Shown in pieces: positions 9,339 to 17,148 of a stretch of DNA of 57,989 nt; within the stretch, counting starts at the first letter, position 1, and each line of letters opens with the position of its first letter. A model generated the notes under the pieces. That model was not told where the DNA came from. It saw nothing but the letters and a program-made list of their open reading frames with translations, and did no database searches. The position numbers and the translations under genes are program-made. The DNA is from an uncultured Lachnospiraceae bacterium (GTDB lineage Bacteria > Bacillota > Clostridia > Lachnospirales > Lachnospiraceae): contig CALWSF010000021.1 of NCBI GenBank assembly GCA_944384125.1, positions 1-57,989 on the forward strand, in the 5' to 3' direction.

Positions 9339-9767
9339 ATGAAAATCGCAGTTCCCTGTGAAGGCAGCCTTATATGCCCTCATCTTTCCGATGCAAAAGA
9401 ATTTTTATTATATGATGTGATGGATGACGAAATCCTCTCCCGCGAAGCGGTTCCGTTTGATGCGGACGGTAATGCCGCCTCTCTTGTGGATTTCCTGAAA
9501 GAAAATAAAACTGCGCTTCTTATCTGCGGATCGGTCCCTGTTTCGGTTGTTATTGCCCTGCAGCAGACGAATATCCAGCTCCTTGGCGGTGCTGGTGGAA
9601 ACGCTGATGACAGAGTAAATGATTTCCTGGGCGGGACACTCCACTTTGATCGCAGCGGTTCCTGCGCCTCATGCTCCTCAGCCTGTAATCTGCAGGGAAA
9701 GATGTCGGACGGCCATGAGCCGGAATGTGACGGAAACATCAGCGCATGCGGACACTGGTGCCACTGA
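9339..9767 (+). CDS. NifX/NifB-family (Di-Nitro_FeMo-Co) protein with Cys-rich tail
   Basis: A 142-residue protein. Residues 1-105 match the dinitrogenase iron-molybdenum cofactor-binding fold: MKIAVPCEG start, DADGNAASLVDFLKEN, LLICGSVPVSV and LGGAGGNADDRVNDFLGG. A tail from about residue 110 adds CASCSSAC, then more Cys and His (HEPEC, ACGHWCH), likely a metal or Fe-S site. No nif genes are present, so nitrogen fixation is not implied. The gene lies 29 bases after the PotC-PotD fusion with AAAGGAGG, is probably cotranscribed with it, and is followed by a strong terminator. The reason for pairing it with polyamine uptake is unknown. Confidence 0.8.
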   Translation: MKIAVPCEGSLICPHLSDAKEFLLYDVMDDEILSREAVPFDADGNAASLVDFLKENKTALLICGSVPVSVVIALQQTNIQLLGGAGGNADDRVNDFLGGTLHFDRSGSCASCSSACNLQGKMSDGHEPECDGNISACGHWCH

Positions 9768-9800
9768 CAGCCTTCCGACTGTTTTTCTTAAATCAAAAAA

Positions 9801-9832
9801 GGCCACTGCAAAAATTCGCAGTGGTCTTTTTT
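9801..9832. terminator. intrinsic terminator after the pot operon
   Basis: GGCCACTGC and GCAGTGGTC form a 9-base stem (one G-T pair) around an 8-base loop. It is preceded by A6 and followed by T6, so it can end transcription from both the plus-strand pot operon and the converging minus-strand dehydrogenase operon. Confidence 0.9.
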
Positions 9833-9886
9833 GTCTGTCCTGAGGACAGACTGTCATTTAATTCAGGCTTATCAACGTATTATCTT

Positions 9887-10897
9887 TTATTCCGCCCGGC
9901 CGAGAGCCTGTATAATTGCTTCCGTATATTCCGTCGTTGATGCCGTTCCGTGAAGATCGCGGGTAAGAATGCTTCCCTCAGACAACACACGGTTTACCGC
10001 GCCGCGTATCTTTTTCGCACATGTCTCTTCTCCCATATATTCAAGCATCATGCAGGCTGACCAGAGAAATGCTGTCGGATTTGCCAGGTTCTTTCCGGCA
10101 ATATCCGGCGCGCTTCCGTGAACGGCTTCAAACATGGCATAATCCGCTCCGATATTGGCAGACGGAACGAGACCAAGGCCTCCAATCAGACCACTGCACA
10201 GATCAGAAAGAATATCGCCATACAGATTCTGCATAACCATCACATCAAACTGATTGGGATTCATTACCAGCTGCATGCATGTATTATCTATAATCTTGTC
10301 GTCCGACTGAATATCCGGATATTCTGCCGCTATATCCCGGAAAATCCCCAGGAACATGCCGTCCGACTGCTTCAGAATATTTGCCTTATGAACACAGGTT
10401 ACCTTCCTTCTCCCGTTTTCTCTGGCATACTCAAATGCACTGCGGATAATCTTTTCACTGGCAGCTCTCGTGACCAGCTTTATTGCATGAACCGTATCCT
10501 CGTCAACCTTTTCCTCCATTCCGATATACAAACCTTCTGTGTTTTCGCGGAAAATAACAATGTCCACGTTGGAAAACGGAGTTTTCACTGCCGCATTGGA
10601 GCAGACAGGACGGATATTCGCATACAGATCATATTTTTTTCTCAGCGTTACGTTGAGAGAACGAAATCCCTTTCCAATGGGCGTTGTGATCGGAGACTTG
10701 AGAAGAACCCGCGTTTTCTCAAAAGAATCGTAGGCCTGCTGAGGAATCAGCTCCCCGTTCTTCTGCCACTCCGCTTCTCCCACATCAAAAATCTCATATT
10801 CAAGCGGCGCCTCTGCCGCTTCCAGAATCTTAAGGACACTCTCTACCAGTTCGGGGCCGATTCCGTCCCCTCTGAAAACCGTTACCGACTTTTTCAT
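9887..10897 (-). CDS. NAD-type isocitrate dehydrogenase / isopropylmalate dehydrogenase family
   Basis: A 336-residue beta-decarboxylating dehydrogenase. RSLNVTLRKKYDLYANIRP near residue 85 is the substrate-binding stretch typical of isocitrate enzymes; isopropylmalate and tartrate enzymes differ there. ENTEGLY supplies the catalytic Tyr, VHKANI the catalytic Lys, and GDILSDL the metal Asp. HGSAPDIAGKNLANPTA has Asp-Ile where NADP enzymes carry Lys-Tyr, so NAD is the likely cofactor. I chose ATG 10897, eight bases after AAAGGAG, over an in-frame GTG at 10906. It is the last gene of an operon with a MatC-like permease and a DUF6282 protein, and no aconitase or citrate synthase is nearby. The real substrate may therefore be an isocitrate-like 2-hydroxy acid. 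Confidence 0.85.
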   Translation of the reverse strand: MKKSVTVFRGDGIGPELVESVLKILEAAEAPLEYEIFDVGEAEWQKNGELIPQQAYDSFEKTRVLLKSPITTPIGKGFRSLNVTLRKKYDLYANIRPVCSNAAVKTPFSNVDIVIFRENTEGLYIGMEEKVDEDTVHAIKLVTRAASEKIIRSAFEYARENGRRKVTCVHKANILKQSDGMFLGIFRDIAAEYPDIQSDDKIIDNTCMQLVMNPNQFDVMVMQNLYGDILSDLCSGLIGGLGLVPSANIGADYAMFEAVHGSAPDIAGKNLANPTAFLWSACMMLEYMGEETCAKKIRGAVNRVLSEGSILTRDLHGTASTTEYTEAIIQALGRAE

Positions 10898-10967
10898 CTT
10901 TCCCACTCCTTTTATTTTTCACTTACATCTTCTGCGCATTACTTTTCTGCTGTACTTCCGCCTCTGC

Positions 10968-12281
10968 TTACAGAATCTCCGCCACAATCAGATTATAAAA
11001 GCCGCAGCAGATTACGCTGAGAGGAACGGCAATAAACAGGAGTCTGTTAAACAGACGGTTTCTCTCCTCCTCATTTCCACAGGAACCGAGAATAAGACTT
11101 CCTCCGGAAGAAAACGGACTGATCGCGCTGCTCTGCGCACCAAGAATCGTACAGGCAAAAAGCGCTGCCGGGTTCAGGCCCGTCGCAGCTGCCAGCGGCG
11201 GAATAAGCGGGAACAGTGCCGGAGCCACAACTCCCGTCGTAGAGCTGAAGAAGCTCATGAACGCGCCTACCAGACTGAATGCCAGCGGTACGAGCGGCGT
11301 CGGAATATTGGAACCAATCCACGCTGAGAGCGCATTGATCGTTCCCGCCTCAACTGCAACGGCGATCAGCATGCCTGCTCCGGCAATCATTAAAATCGTA
11401 TTCCAGGGCACGCGGGCGATGACATCTTTCTGCGGCGCCAGCCGGAAAAACAGAGCGATAACGGTAAAACAGATTGCCACAAGACCCACATCCACCTTTT
11501 TGCTGAGATCCTGTACAGCCGCATTCTGGGGCATAATAAGGGCCAGAATCGGGAATATAAGAACGATTGTCATCAGAATCAGCATCAGTTTAAGCGTCGT
11601 TTTCTGTTTTGCATCAAACAGCTCCGGTTTTCTGAACTCAATTCCCTTTCCGATATTCCGGTTGGAACGGAAACCGAAACGGAATATAGCCACCAGAATC
11701 AGAGAAAAGAGAATTGCCAGGAAAAAGATTTTTATCTCCTCCGAAAAAGAATCCGGCACGACAAACTGAGGTTCTGACTCATATGCGGTCTCCATCAGTC
11801 CCCGGAATACAACTCCCAGAGCGGCGGTGGGAAAATTCCCCCCTGCCAGCGCGCCGCAGTTGATTGCAACAGCCCCTGTAAGCTTGTCCATCTTTGCCTC
11901 ATCACATATCAGAAGCGTTATCGGTGCAAGAAACGCGAGAACCGTAAAATAAGCCGCTCCCATAACAGAGAGAATTACCGCTACGAAAAACAGTGCAAAC
12001 GGGAGAAGTCCCGGCGCTTTCCTGCACATATAGAGCAGATGCGAGGACAGTTTCTCCAGAGTTCCGTTTACGGCCGCGAAATTATAAAACAGCGATACCG
12101 CCAGAATAACAAACATGATGCTGGTCGGCCAGTAACCAATAAGCTCCTTTGTGCTCAGTCCCAGGCCGAAACACCCGATCAGATAGGCAAAAAAGATACA
12201 GAAAAATCCTGTATTAATTTTCGTCTTATACCCCAGGACGACCGCCAGCGCAATAGATGCCACAAGTACAATACTCAGCAT
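10968..12281 (-). CDS. SLC13/MatC-type dicarboxylate permease
   Basis: A 437-residue polytopic membrane protein with about 11-12 hydrophobic segments. It resembles the MatC N-terminal family: a start LVASIALAVVLGYKTKINTG, and AINCGALAGGNFPTAALG near residue 140. A second inverted half has FFSSTTGVVAPALFPLIP and ILGAQSSAISPFSSGGSL, the polar SNT-like loops expected of SLC13-type carriers. Such proteins import di- or tricarboxylates with cations. ATG 12281 is preceded by GGAGG that lies inside the end of the upstream gene, two bases separating the genes, which suggests translational coupling. The substrate is inferred to be the acid oxidised by the downstream dehydrogenase. Confidence 0.8.
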   Translation of the reverse strand: MLSIVLVASIALAVVLGYKTKINTGFFCIFFAYLIGCFGLGLSTKELIGYWPTSIMFVILAVSLFYNFAAVNGTLEKLSSHLLYMCRKAPGLLPFALFFVAVILSVMGAAYFTVLAFLAPITLLICDEAKMDKLTGAVAINCGALAGGNFPTAALGVVFRGLMETAYESEPQFVVPDSFSEEIKIFFLAILFSLILVAIFRFGFRSNRNIGKGIEFRKPELFDAKQKTTLKLMLILMTIVLIFPILALIMPQNAAVQDLSKKVDVGLVAICFTVIALFFRLAPQKDVIARVPWNTILMIAGAGMLIAVAVEAGTINALSAWIGSNIPTPLVPLAFSLVGAFMSFFSSTTGVVAPALFPLIPPLAAATGLNPAALFACTILGAQSSAISPFSSGGSLILGSCGNEEERNRLFNRLLFIAVPLSVICCGFYNLIVAEIL

Positions 12282-12283
12282 GA

Positions 12284-13153
12284 TTACACCTCCCCGTCCA
12301 TTCCAAGAAGATTTCTCTGAACCGTATGCGTCATATAGTAAACCTGATCCTCCGGAATTCCTCCGTTCAGAAGGCTCACAACATACTCCTCAAGAGCCAG
12401 TTCCCAGTGAGGATTTTCAACCTGACCTCCATCTGTGGATACCATGACATTCCTGTATCCCACTTCTTTTATAACGTTTATATTGTCCTCCAGATTGCTC
12501 TTATATTTTCCGCCGCCCATATTCTGTGCGTAGCAGCGCTCAAGAATAACATCATAATCTTTCACGAGACGGAGCTGCTCCTCCAGGCTCATTCCCACAA
12601 TCCACCATTCCGGATGAGTGAGAACAAGATTTTTAACCCCTGCATTTCTGGCTGCTTCCGATACGATAATCGCTTCTTTTGGAGAGACATGTCCGGTTCC
12701 GAGAACCGCATTGAAGTCCCTAACCAGTTTAAATACATCATTCAGTTCCGGAACAACTTTGCCGTTTTCCGTTATTTTTACGCACTGCGCCGTATCCTGT
12801 CCCATCTTCCTCATATGGTTTTCGGCTGACTGTGTGGGAAGCCATACTACTTTCGCCCCCAGCTTCAGGGCTGTCTCCACTGCTTTCGGGTTGATTCCGC
12901 CTACCACCCGGTTAAGAGTAATGCTCCCAATCATGGTAAAGTCATTGGTTCCGCCATGCACAATCTCATTATGGCGATTACACAGATAAGCCCGATCCAT
13001 TGTTGTCCCCTGATGTGTCTTTATGACAATGGCTCTGGCGCCCACACGGATTCCCGCTTCCATCAGCTCAAAATCATCGTACGCACGGATACGCAGATCC
13101 GGATTGGAATGAACATGCATATCGATGATGCCCTTCATTAAACGATTGCTCAT
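12284..13153 (-). CDS. DUF6282-type amidohydrolase-like protein
   Basis: A 289-residue protein I place in DUF6282, a metal-dependent-hydrolase-like TIM-barrel family without an assigned reaction. MHVHSNPD at residues 12-19 is the usual N-terminal metal-binding HxH. Further candidate ligands are KTHQGTT near residue 46, LGTGHVSPKEA near 151, LTHPEWW near 178, and a late Asp in VSTDGG near 240. There is no signal peptide. It is the first gene of a three-gene operon with a carboxylate permease and an isocitrate-dehydrogenase homologue. Hydrolysis of a lactone, cyclic amide or similar precursor of the dehydrogenase substrate is an inference from context. Confidence 0.75.
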   Translation of the reverse strand: MSNRLMKGIIDMHVHSNPDLRIRAYDDFELMEAGIRVGARAIVIKTHQGTTMDRAYLCNRHNEIVHGGTNDFTMIGSITLNRVVGGINPKAVETALKLGAKVVWLPTQSAENHMRKMGQDTAQCVKITENGKVVPELNDVFKLVRDFNAVLGTGHVSPKEAIIVSEAARNAGVKNLVLTHPEWWIVGMSLEEQLRLVKDYDVILERCYAQNMGGGKYKSNLEDNINVIKEVGYRNVMVSTDGGQVENPHWELALEEYVVSLLNGGIPEDQVYYMTHTVQRNLLGMDGEV

Positions 13154-13223
13154 TGCCTGCTCCTTTCATAAACCCCTAATACAATACTCTGTTTTTTTAA
13201 AAGTCAGAAATTAAAGATTTTTA

Positions 13224-13275
13224 ACAATCTTATTCGCGAATTAAAATTGTCTTTTGATATTTCTTATTATATACT
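13224..13275. promoter_or_regulatory. LysR-type dyad and lysR promoter in the divergent region
   Basis: Between the divergent DUF6282 and lysR genes lies an extended dyad at 13224-13250: outer arms ACAAT and ATTGT around a core ATTCGCGAAT, which is a perfect 10-base palindrome. This is the size and place expected of a LysR regulator site. TTGTCT at 13247-13252 and TATACT at 13270-13275, with a 17-base spacer, form a promoter toward lysR whose -35 overlaps the dyad, so autorepression is likely. Confidence 0.55.
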
Positions 13276-13359
13276 AACTCTTGCCATCAATGAATCGTAT
13301 GAATTTTAATATAACATATAGGAAAAACCGATAGCACTTTCTATGAAAGGAGCATTGTC

Positions 13360-14277
13360 ATGGATCTGAAAGAACTGAACTACATTGTCACAATTGCTGA
13401 CTCAGGAAGTATATCCCGGGCTGCACAGAAACTTTTTATGGCCCAGTCCAGCCTGAGCCAGTTTCTCCAGCTTTATGAAACGGAGCTGGGAACCTCCCTG
13501 TTTTACAGAACCTCAAAAGGGGTCCGCCCTACCGCGTCGGGATCCGTTTTTATCTCGCATGCACGGCAGATCCTTAAACAGTACCGCCACGCTCAGAGTG
13601 AAATATGGGATATTGAGGGACTGAACGGAGGTCACGTGGAATTTGGAATCAGCACATTTCGCGGCGTATATCTCATTCCCCGTGTTTTAAGGGCCTTTCG
13701 CATCCTTTATCCGAACGTCCACGTGGAAATTACAGAAATGGACAGCGCAGATCTGGAAAACCAGATTCTCAGCGGTCTGCTGGATATCGCCCTGATTGCG
13801 GCGCCGTCTGAAAAAATAAAAAACAACTGGGATTTTTTAATGAAAGATGAGATCGTGATTGTAGCCGAACAGAACCATCCCGTTCTGAAATACGCTAGAC
13901 CATACCCCGACGAGCCGGAACGGAAATGGATAGATTTGAAAGATACCGGAAAATTTAAATTTATTCTGGGAGATCCTGGAACTGTTCTGGGCAAAATACT
14001 CCGAAACGAATTCGCAAAGCATCACATGGAACCTGTCTGTCTGAATACCAACATCTCGGCTCCCCTGGCCGCTGCCATGGCCCGGGAAGGTCTGGGGCTG
14101 GCCGCCACCTACCGTTCCTGTATCGAACCTCACGGCAGCACGGAATATCTCCGCATCGGACAGGACGGCGTATTTCTCGATCTCGCCCTTTCCTATCCGG
14201 CCGGGGAATACCGCTCCAACGCCGCCATTGCGCTCGGCCGCCTGCTCCACCAGACATATCTGCATATGGATACATAA
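13360..14277 (+). CDS. LysR-family transcriptional regulator
   Basis: A 305-residue LysR regulator. Residues 1-60 are the winged helix-turn-helix (LNYIVTIADSGSISRAAQKL). Residues 90-295 form the periplasmic-binding-like effector domain, beginning VEFGISTFRGVYLIPRVL. AAAGGAG is seven bases from ATG 13360. It is transcribed away from the DUF6282/permease/dehydrogenase operon with a dyad in between. It probably controls that operon in response to the imported carboxylate or its product. Confidence 0.9.
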   Translation: MDLKELNYIVTIADSGSISRAAQKLFMAQSSLSQFLQLYETELGTSLFYRTSKGVRPTASGSVFISHARQILKQYRHAQSEIWDIEGLNGGHVEFGISTFRGVYLIPRVLRAFRILYPNVHVEITEMDSADLENQILSGLLDIALIAAPSEKIKNNWDFLMKDEIVIVAEQNHPVLKYARPYPDEPERKWIDLKDTGKFKFILGDPGTVLGKILRNEFAKHHMEPVCLNTNISAPLAAAMAREGLGLAATYRSCIEPHGSTEYLRIGQDGVFLDLALSYPAGEYRSNAAIALGRLLHQTYLHMDT

Positions 14278-14285
14278 AAATATCA

Positions 14286-14780
14286 CTATTCTTTCCACTC
14301 CAGCCTGTGCAGATGTCCTTTTGTATTTAAACCGTTAAATCCATTCTGTCGCAGCGCTTCATAAAGAATAATCGCCACGGAATTTGAGAGATTCAGAGAA
14401 CGTGTCTCCCCCCACATGGGAATACGAACGCAGTTTTCCTGATTCTCCACCAGAATTTCCTCCGGAATCCCGCGGCTCTCCGGTCCGAACATTATGTAGC
14501 AGTCCGGCTCATAGCAGACCTCCGTATAAACCTTTTCCGCCTTTGTCGTCGCCATATAAATGCGTGCTCCGGGATTTTTTTCAAGAAAATCCTGAAAATC
14601 GCTGTACACCGTCACATCCAGATGGGGCCAGTAATCCAGTCCCGCCCTCTTTACCATTTTATCATTGAGCTTGAAACCCAACGGTTCAATAAGATGAAGC
14701 CGCGTGTCGGTTGCCACGCAGCTTCTCCCGATATTTCCCGTATTCATCGGCATTTCAGGCTCATACAGTACAATATTCAT
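14286..14780 (-). CDS. trmL: tRNA (cytidine(34)-2'-O)-methyltransferase
   Basis: A SpoU-family (SPOUT knot) enzyme expected to 2'-O-methylate the wobble base of leucine tRNAs. The family start MNIVLYEPEMPMNTGNIGRS supports ATG 14780 rather than an in-frame ATG 27 codons upstream. The knot motifs MFGPESRGIPEEIL (about residue 100) and SLNLSNSVAIILYEALRQ (about 130) are present. The 164-residue length matches TrmL/YibK. It is the last gene of the AIR-domain/Lrp/aminotransferase chain; the aminotransferase stop lies seven bases upstream. It converges on lysR with only eight bases between the stops. Confidence 0.93.
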   Translation of the reverse strand: MNIVLYEPEMPMNTGNIGRSCVATDTRLHLIEPLGFKLNDKMVKRAGLDYWPHLDVTVYSDFQDFLEKNPGARIYMATTKAEKVYTEVCYEPDCYIMFGPESRGIPEEILVENQENCVRIPMWGETRSLNLSNSVAIILYEALRQNGFNGLNTKGHLHRLEWKE

Positions 14781-14787
14781 CCTGATA

Positions 14788-16002
14788 TCATTCCTCCGGA
14801 CTGTTTCCTGTCTTCTGTGTCTGACAGCCGTCAGACGATTCCCCGTTAAGCCGGTCCACAAAACGGCGTATCCGCGCTATGGCTCTCTGCAGATCCTGAA
14901 GCGAATATGCGTATGAAACCCTGAGATATCCCTCGCCGCAGTCTCCGAAAGCTGTTCCCGGGACAATAGCAATGCCCTCCTCTTGCAAAAGCCTGGTGGC
15001 AAACTCATCCGAGGTCATTCCAAACCGTTTGATGCACGGAAACATATAGAAAGCTCCGTAGGGCTCAAAACAGTCCATTCCAAGCTCACGAAAAGCATGG
15101 AGAAGATAGCGGCGGCGCTCATCGTACGCCTCCTTCATTCTCGCAATATCATCGTCCCCGTTCTTTAACGCCTCAACGGCCGCATACTGACTGGTAGTCG
15201 GCGCACACATGATGGCATACTGATGGATCTTCAGCATCTGCTTGAGAATTATTTCCGGCGCAGCTGCATATCCCAGACGCCAGCCTGTCATGGCATAGGC
15301 CTTTGAAAATCCATTGATCAGCACAGTGCGCTCTTTCATACCCGGAATCTCCGCAATTGACACATGCTTTTCTTTATACGTAAGCTCCGCATATATCTCA
15401 TCGCTCAGCACAAACAGATCCTTCTCTTCAATAATGCGCGCAATCGCCTCCAGATCACTTCTTTCCATGACAGCTCCGGTGGGATTATTGGGAAACGGAA
15501 GAATAAGAACTTTCGATGCCGGTGTGATTTTCTCCAGAAGCTTCTCCGGCGTCAGACGAAACTGATCTTTTTCTTCCAGCTCAATAATAACCGGAACGCC
15601 CCCCGCCAGAACTGTGCAGGGTACATAGGAGACATAACTGGGCTGGGGAATCAGAACTTCATCCCCGGGATTCAGCATGGCCCGCAGTGCAATATCAATG
15701 GCCTCACTGCCGCCTACCGTAACCATGACCTCCGTATTATAATCGTACTCCAGATTCTGACGGCGCTTCAGATAATTGCATATCTCCACCTTCAGTTCTT
15801 TAAGGCCTGCATTGGAAGTATAAAATGTACGCCCTTTCTCAAGAGAGTAAATCCCTTCCTCCCGTATATGCCAGGGCGTATCAAAATCCGGTTCGCCCAC
15901 ACCAAGGGAAATAGCTCCCTTCATCTCACTGACAACATCAAAAAATTTTCTGATTCCGGACGGCGGAATCTTTACAATCGTATCTGATAACGGATTTCTC
16001 AC
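14788..16002 (-). CDS. PLP-dependent aminotransferase, class I/II
   Basis: A 404-residue fold-type I aminotransferase. The PLP Lys lies in NGFSKAYAMTGWRLGY near residue 235. PNNPTGAV supplies the Asn that contacts PLP, and SDEIYAEL the Asp. The N-terminal SLGVGEPDFDTP and the C-terminal YLRVSY, with its substrate-carboxylate Arg, are also present. Aspartate, aromatic or branched-chain substrates cannot be told apart by eye. The start is GTG, overlapping the lrp stop by four bases (GTGA), so the two proteins are translationally coupled. Lrp may therefore respond to the amino acid handled here. Confidence 0.9.
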   Translation of the reverse strand: MRNPLSDTIVKIPPSGIRKFFDVVSEMKGAISLGVGEPDFDTPWHIREEGIYSLEKGRTFYTSNAGLKELKVEICNYLKRRQNLEYDYNTEVMVTVGGSEAIDIALRAMLNPGDEVLIPQPSYVSYVPCTVLAGGVPVIIELEEKDQFRLTPEKLLEKITPASKVLILPFPNNPTGAVMERSDLEAIARIIEEKDLFVLSDEIYAELTYKEKHVSIAEIPGMKERTVLINGFSKAYAMTGWRLGYAAAPEIILKQMLKIHQYAIMCAPTTSQYAAVEALKNGDDDIARMKEAYDERRRYLLHAFRELGMDCFEPYGAFYMFPCIKRFGMTSDEFATRLLQEEGIAIVPGTAFGDCGEGYLRVSYAYSLQDLQRAIARIRRFVDRLNGESSDGCQTQKTGNSPEE

Positions 16003-16481
16003 GGAACAATCAACATCCTTTCATCCTGTGGCCCTTCACAGAGCACCGTGCCATGGTCTTTGTATTTCTTCAGCAGAAAATGTGTCGCTGTGCTTAAAAC
16101 AGAGTCAATAGTAGACAGCTTCTCCGCGACAAACTGTGCCACAGCTCTCATCGTCTTTGCCTCAATCATCACAGTAAAATCATACCCGCCGGACATGAGA
16201 TATACAGATGTCACTTCGGGATACTGGTAAATTCTCTCCGCAATCTTGTCAAATCCCATCTCTCTCTGCGGCGTTACCTTTACTTCGATAAGGGCAATTA
16301 CCTTTTCCTCATCAGTATTATCCCAGTTAATCAGCGTATGGTAACCGCATATGACATGCTCCTGCTCCATCTGGTCAATCTCAGCTGCAACAGCAGCCTC
16401 ATTCTCTCCCAGCAGCGCCGCCAGCTCTTTGACACTGATACGGCTGTTCTTTTCAATAACCGCCAAAATTTTCTCTCTCAT
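15999..16481 (-). CDS. Lrp/AsnC-family regulator
   Basis: A 160-residue feast/famine regulator. Residues 1-50 form the DNA-binding helix-turn-helix (ISVKELAALLGENEAAVAAE). Residues 65-140 form the RAM ligand domain (ALIEVKVTPQ, VYLMSGGYDFTVMIEA). It overlaps the genes on both sides by four bases (ATGA at the start, GTGA at the stop). The tight packing with an aminotransferase suggests amino-acid-responsive control of this operon. The ligand is not evident. Confidence 0.92.
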   Translation of the reverse strand: MREKILAVIEKNSRISVKELAALLGENEAAVAAEIDQMEQEHVICGYHTLINWDNTDEEKVIALIEVKVTPQREMGFDKIAERIYQYPEVTSVYLMSGGYDFTVMIEAKTMRAVAQFVAEKLSTIDSVLSTATHFLLKKYKDHGTVLCEGPQDERMLIVP

Positions 16482-17068
16482 TTCGTACCTCCCGCTAATT
16501 GGATTTTATATATCTCATCCGGTTTTGGGCGATCAAGGAAACTGCAGATGTCCCCATTATGAATCTCCCGCCCAACCGAAGACTTTGTCCGCCCTACAAT
16601 AACGCCGGTTTTTCCCATGCTCTCCAGACAGCGCACCGCTGCTGTTCCGCTGTCCGCAGTCAGAATAGCACAGCCAAGGGAATGGAGACGATATGGATTC
16701 ATGTCAAATACCTCACACACCTCCACGGTTTCCTGAAAAACCGGAATCCGCCGCAGCTCCAGTTCAAATCCCAAACCAAACGCTTCAAAATAATCCCAGA
16801 GTGCGGTCATTACACCGCCCTCCCCCGGCAAACACCAGGAGGCGGCTTCTGCCTGATAAAAAAAACCAGGGGGCGGAACGAATCCCCCGGTTTCATACAG
16901 ATTCTGGCACCGCTTCACAAACGAAGCGGAAAAATGCTGCAAAAGCTTTATTTCCCCCTGCTTTGCCGCGCATGATGTACCACTCAGCCCGATCGCCCCT
17001 GCAATGATCAGATCCTGGCCGGGCTTCATCCTGCCGAAAACAGAAATTTTTTCCTCTCTATCTTTCAT
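16478..17068 (-). CDS. stand-alone AIR-synthase C-terminal (HypE-like) domain protein
   Basis: A 196-residue protein resembling only the C-terminal half of the PurM/HypE/ThiL fold. GEGGVMTALWDYFEAFGLGFE near residue 83 matches the family's GGxxxALxExxxxxxxG stretch. It is followed by RIPVFQETVEVCEVFDMNPY and LHSLGCAILTAD. The ATP-binding N-terminal half is missing; residues 1-25 begin directly with the strand MKPGQDLIIAGAIGLSGT, so this looks like a specialised short member rather than a recent truncation. No hydrogenase or purine gene is adjacent. It starts the lrp-aminotransferase-trmL chain. Confidence 0.65.
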   Translation of the reverse strand: MKDREEKISVFGRMKPGQDLIIAGAIGLSGTSCAAKQGEIKLLQHFSASFVKRCQNLYETGGFVPPPGFFYQAEAASWCLPGEGGVMTALWDYFEAFGLGFELELRRIPVFQETVEVCEVFDMNPYRLHSLGCAILTADSGTAAVRCLESMGKTGVIVGRTKSSVGREIHNGDICSFLDRPKPDEIYKIQLAGGTK

Positions 17069-17148
17069 CGTACAGTTTTCCTCTTCTGAGACGCATACGA
17101 AAAGCTTTTTTCTGAATATGCCATACTCTCCACTTTTTCCGGAAAATA

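Noticed and set aside
9339-9767. Evidence of nitrogen fixation from the NifX-like gene
   Set aside because: NifX/NifB-fold proteins are widespread in non-fixing anaerobes, and no nifH, nifD or nifK lies in the window.
10118-11020. A 300-codon plus-strand reading frame
   Set aside because: It lies antisense to the isocitrate dehydrogenase homologue, whose active-site motifs are intact, and it has no domain signature.
14781-14861. N-terminal extension of TrmL by 27 codons
   Set aside because: The extension overlaps the aminotransferase coding end, and the conserved family start MNIVLYEP is at ATG 14780.
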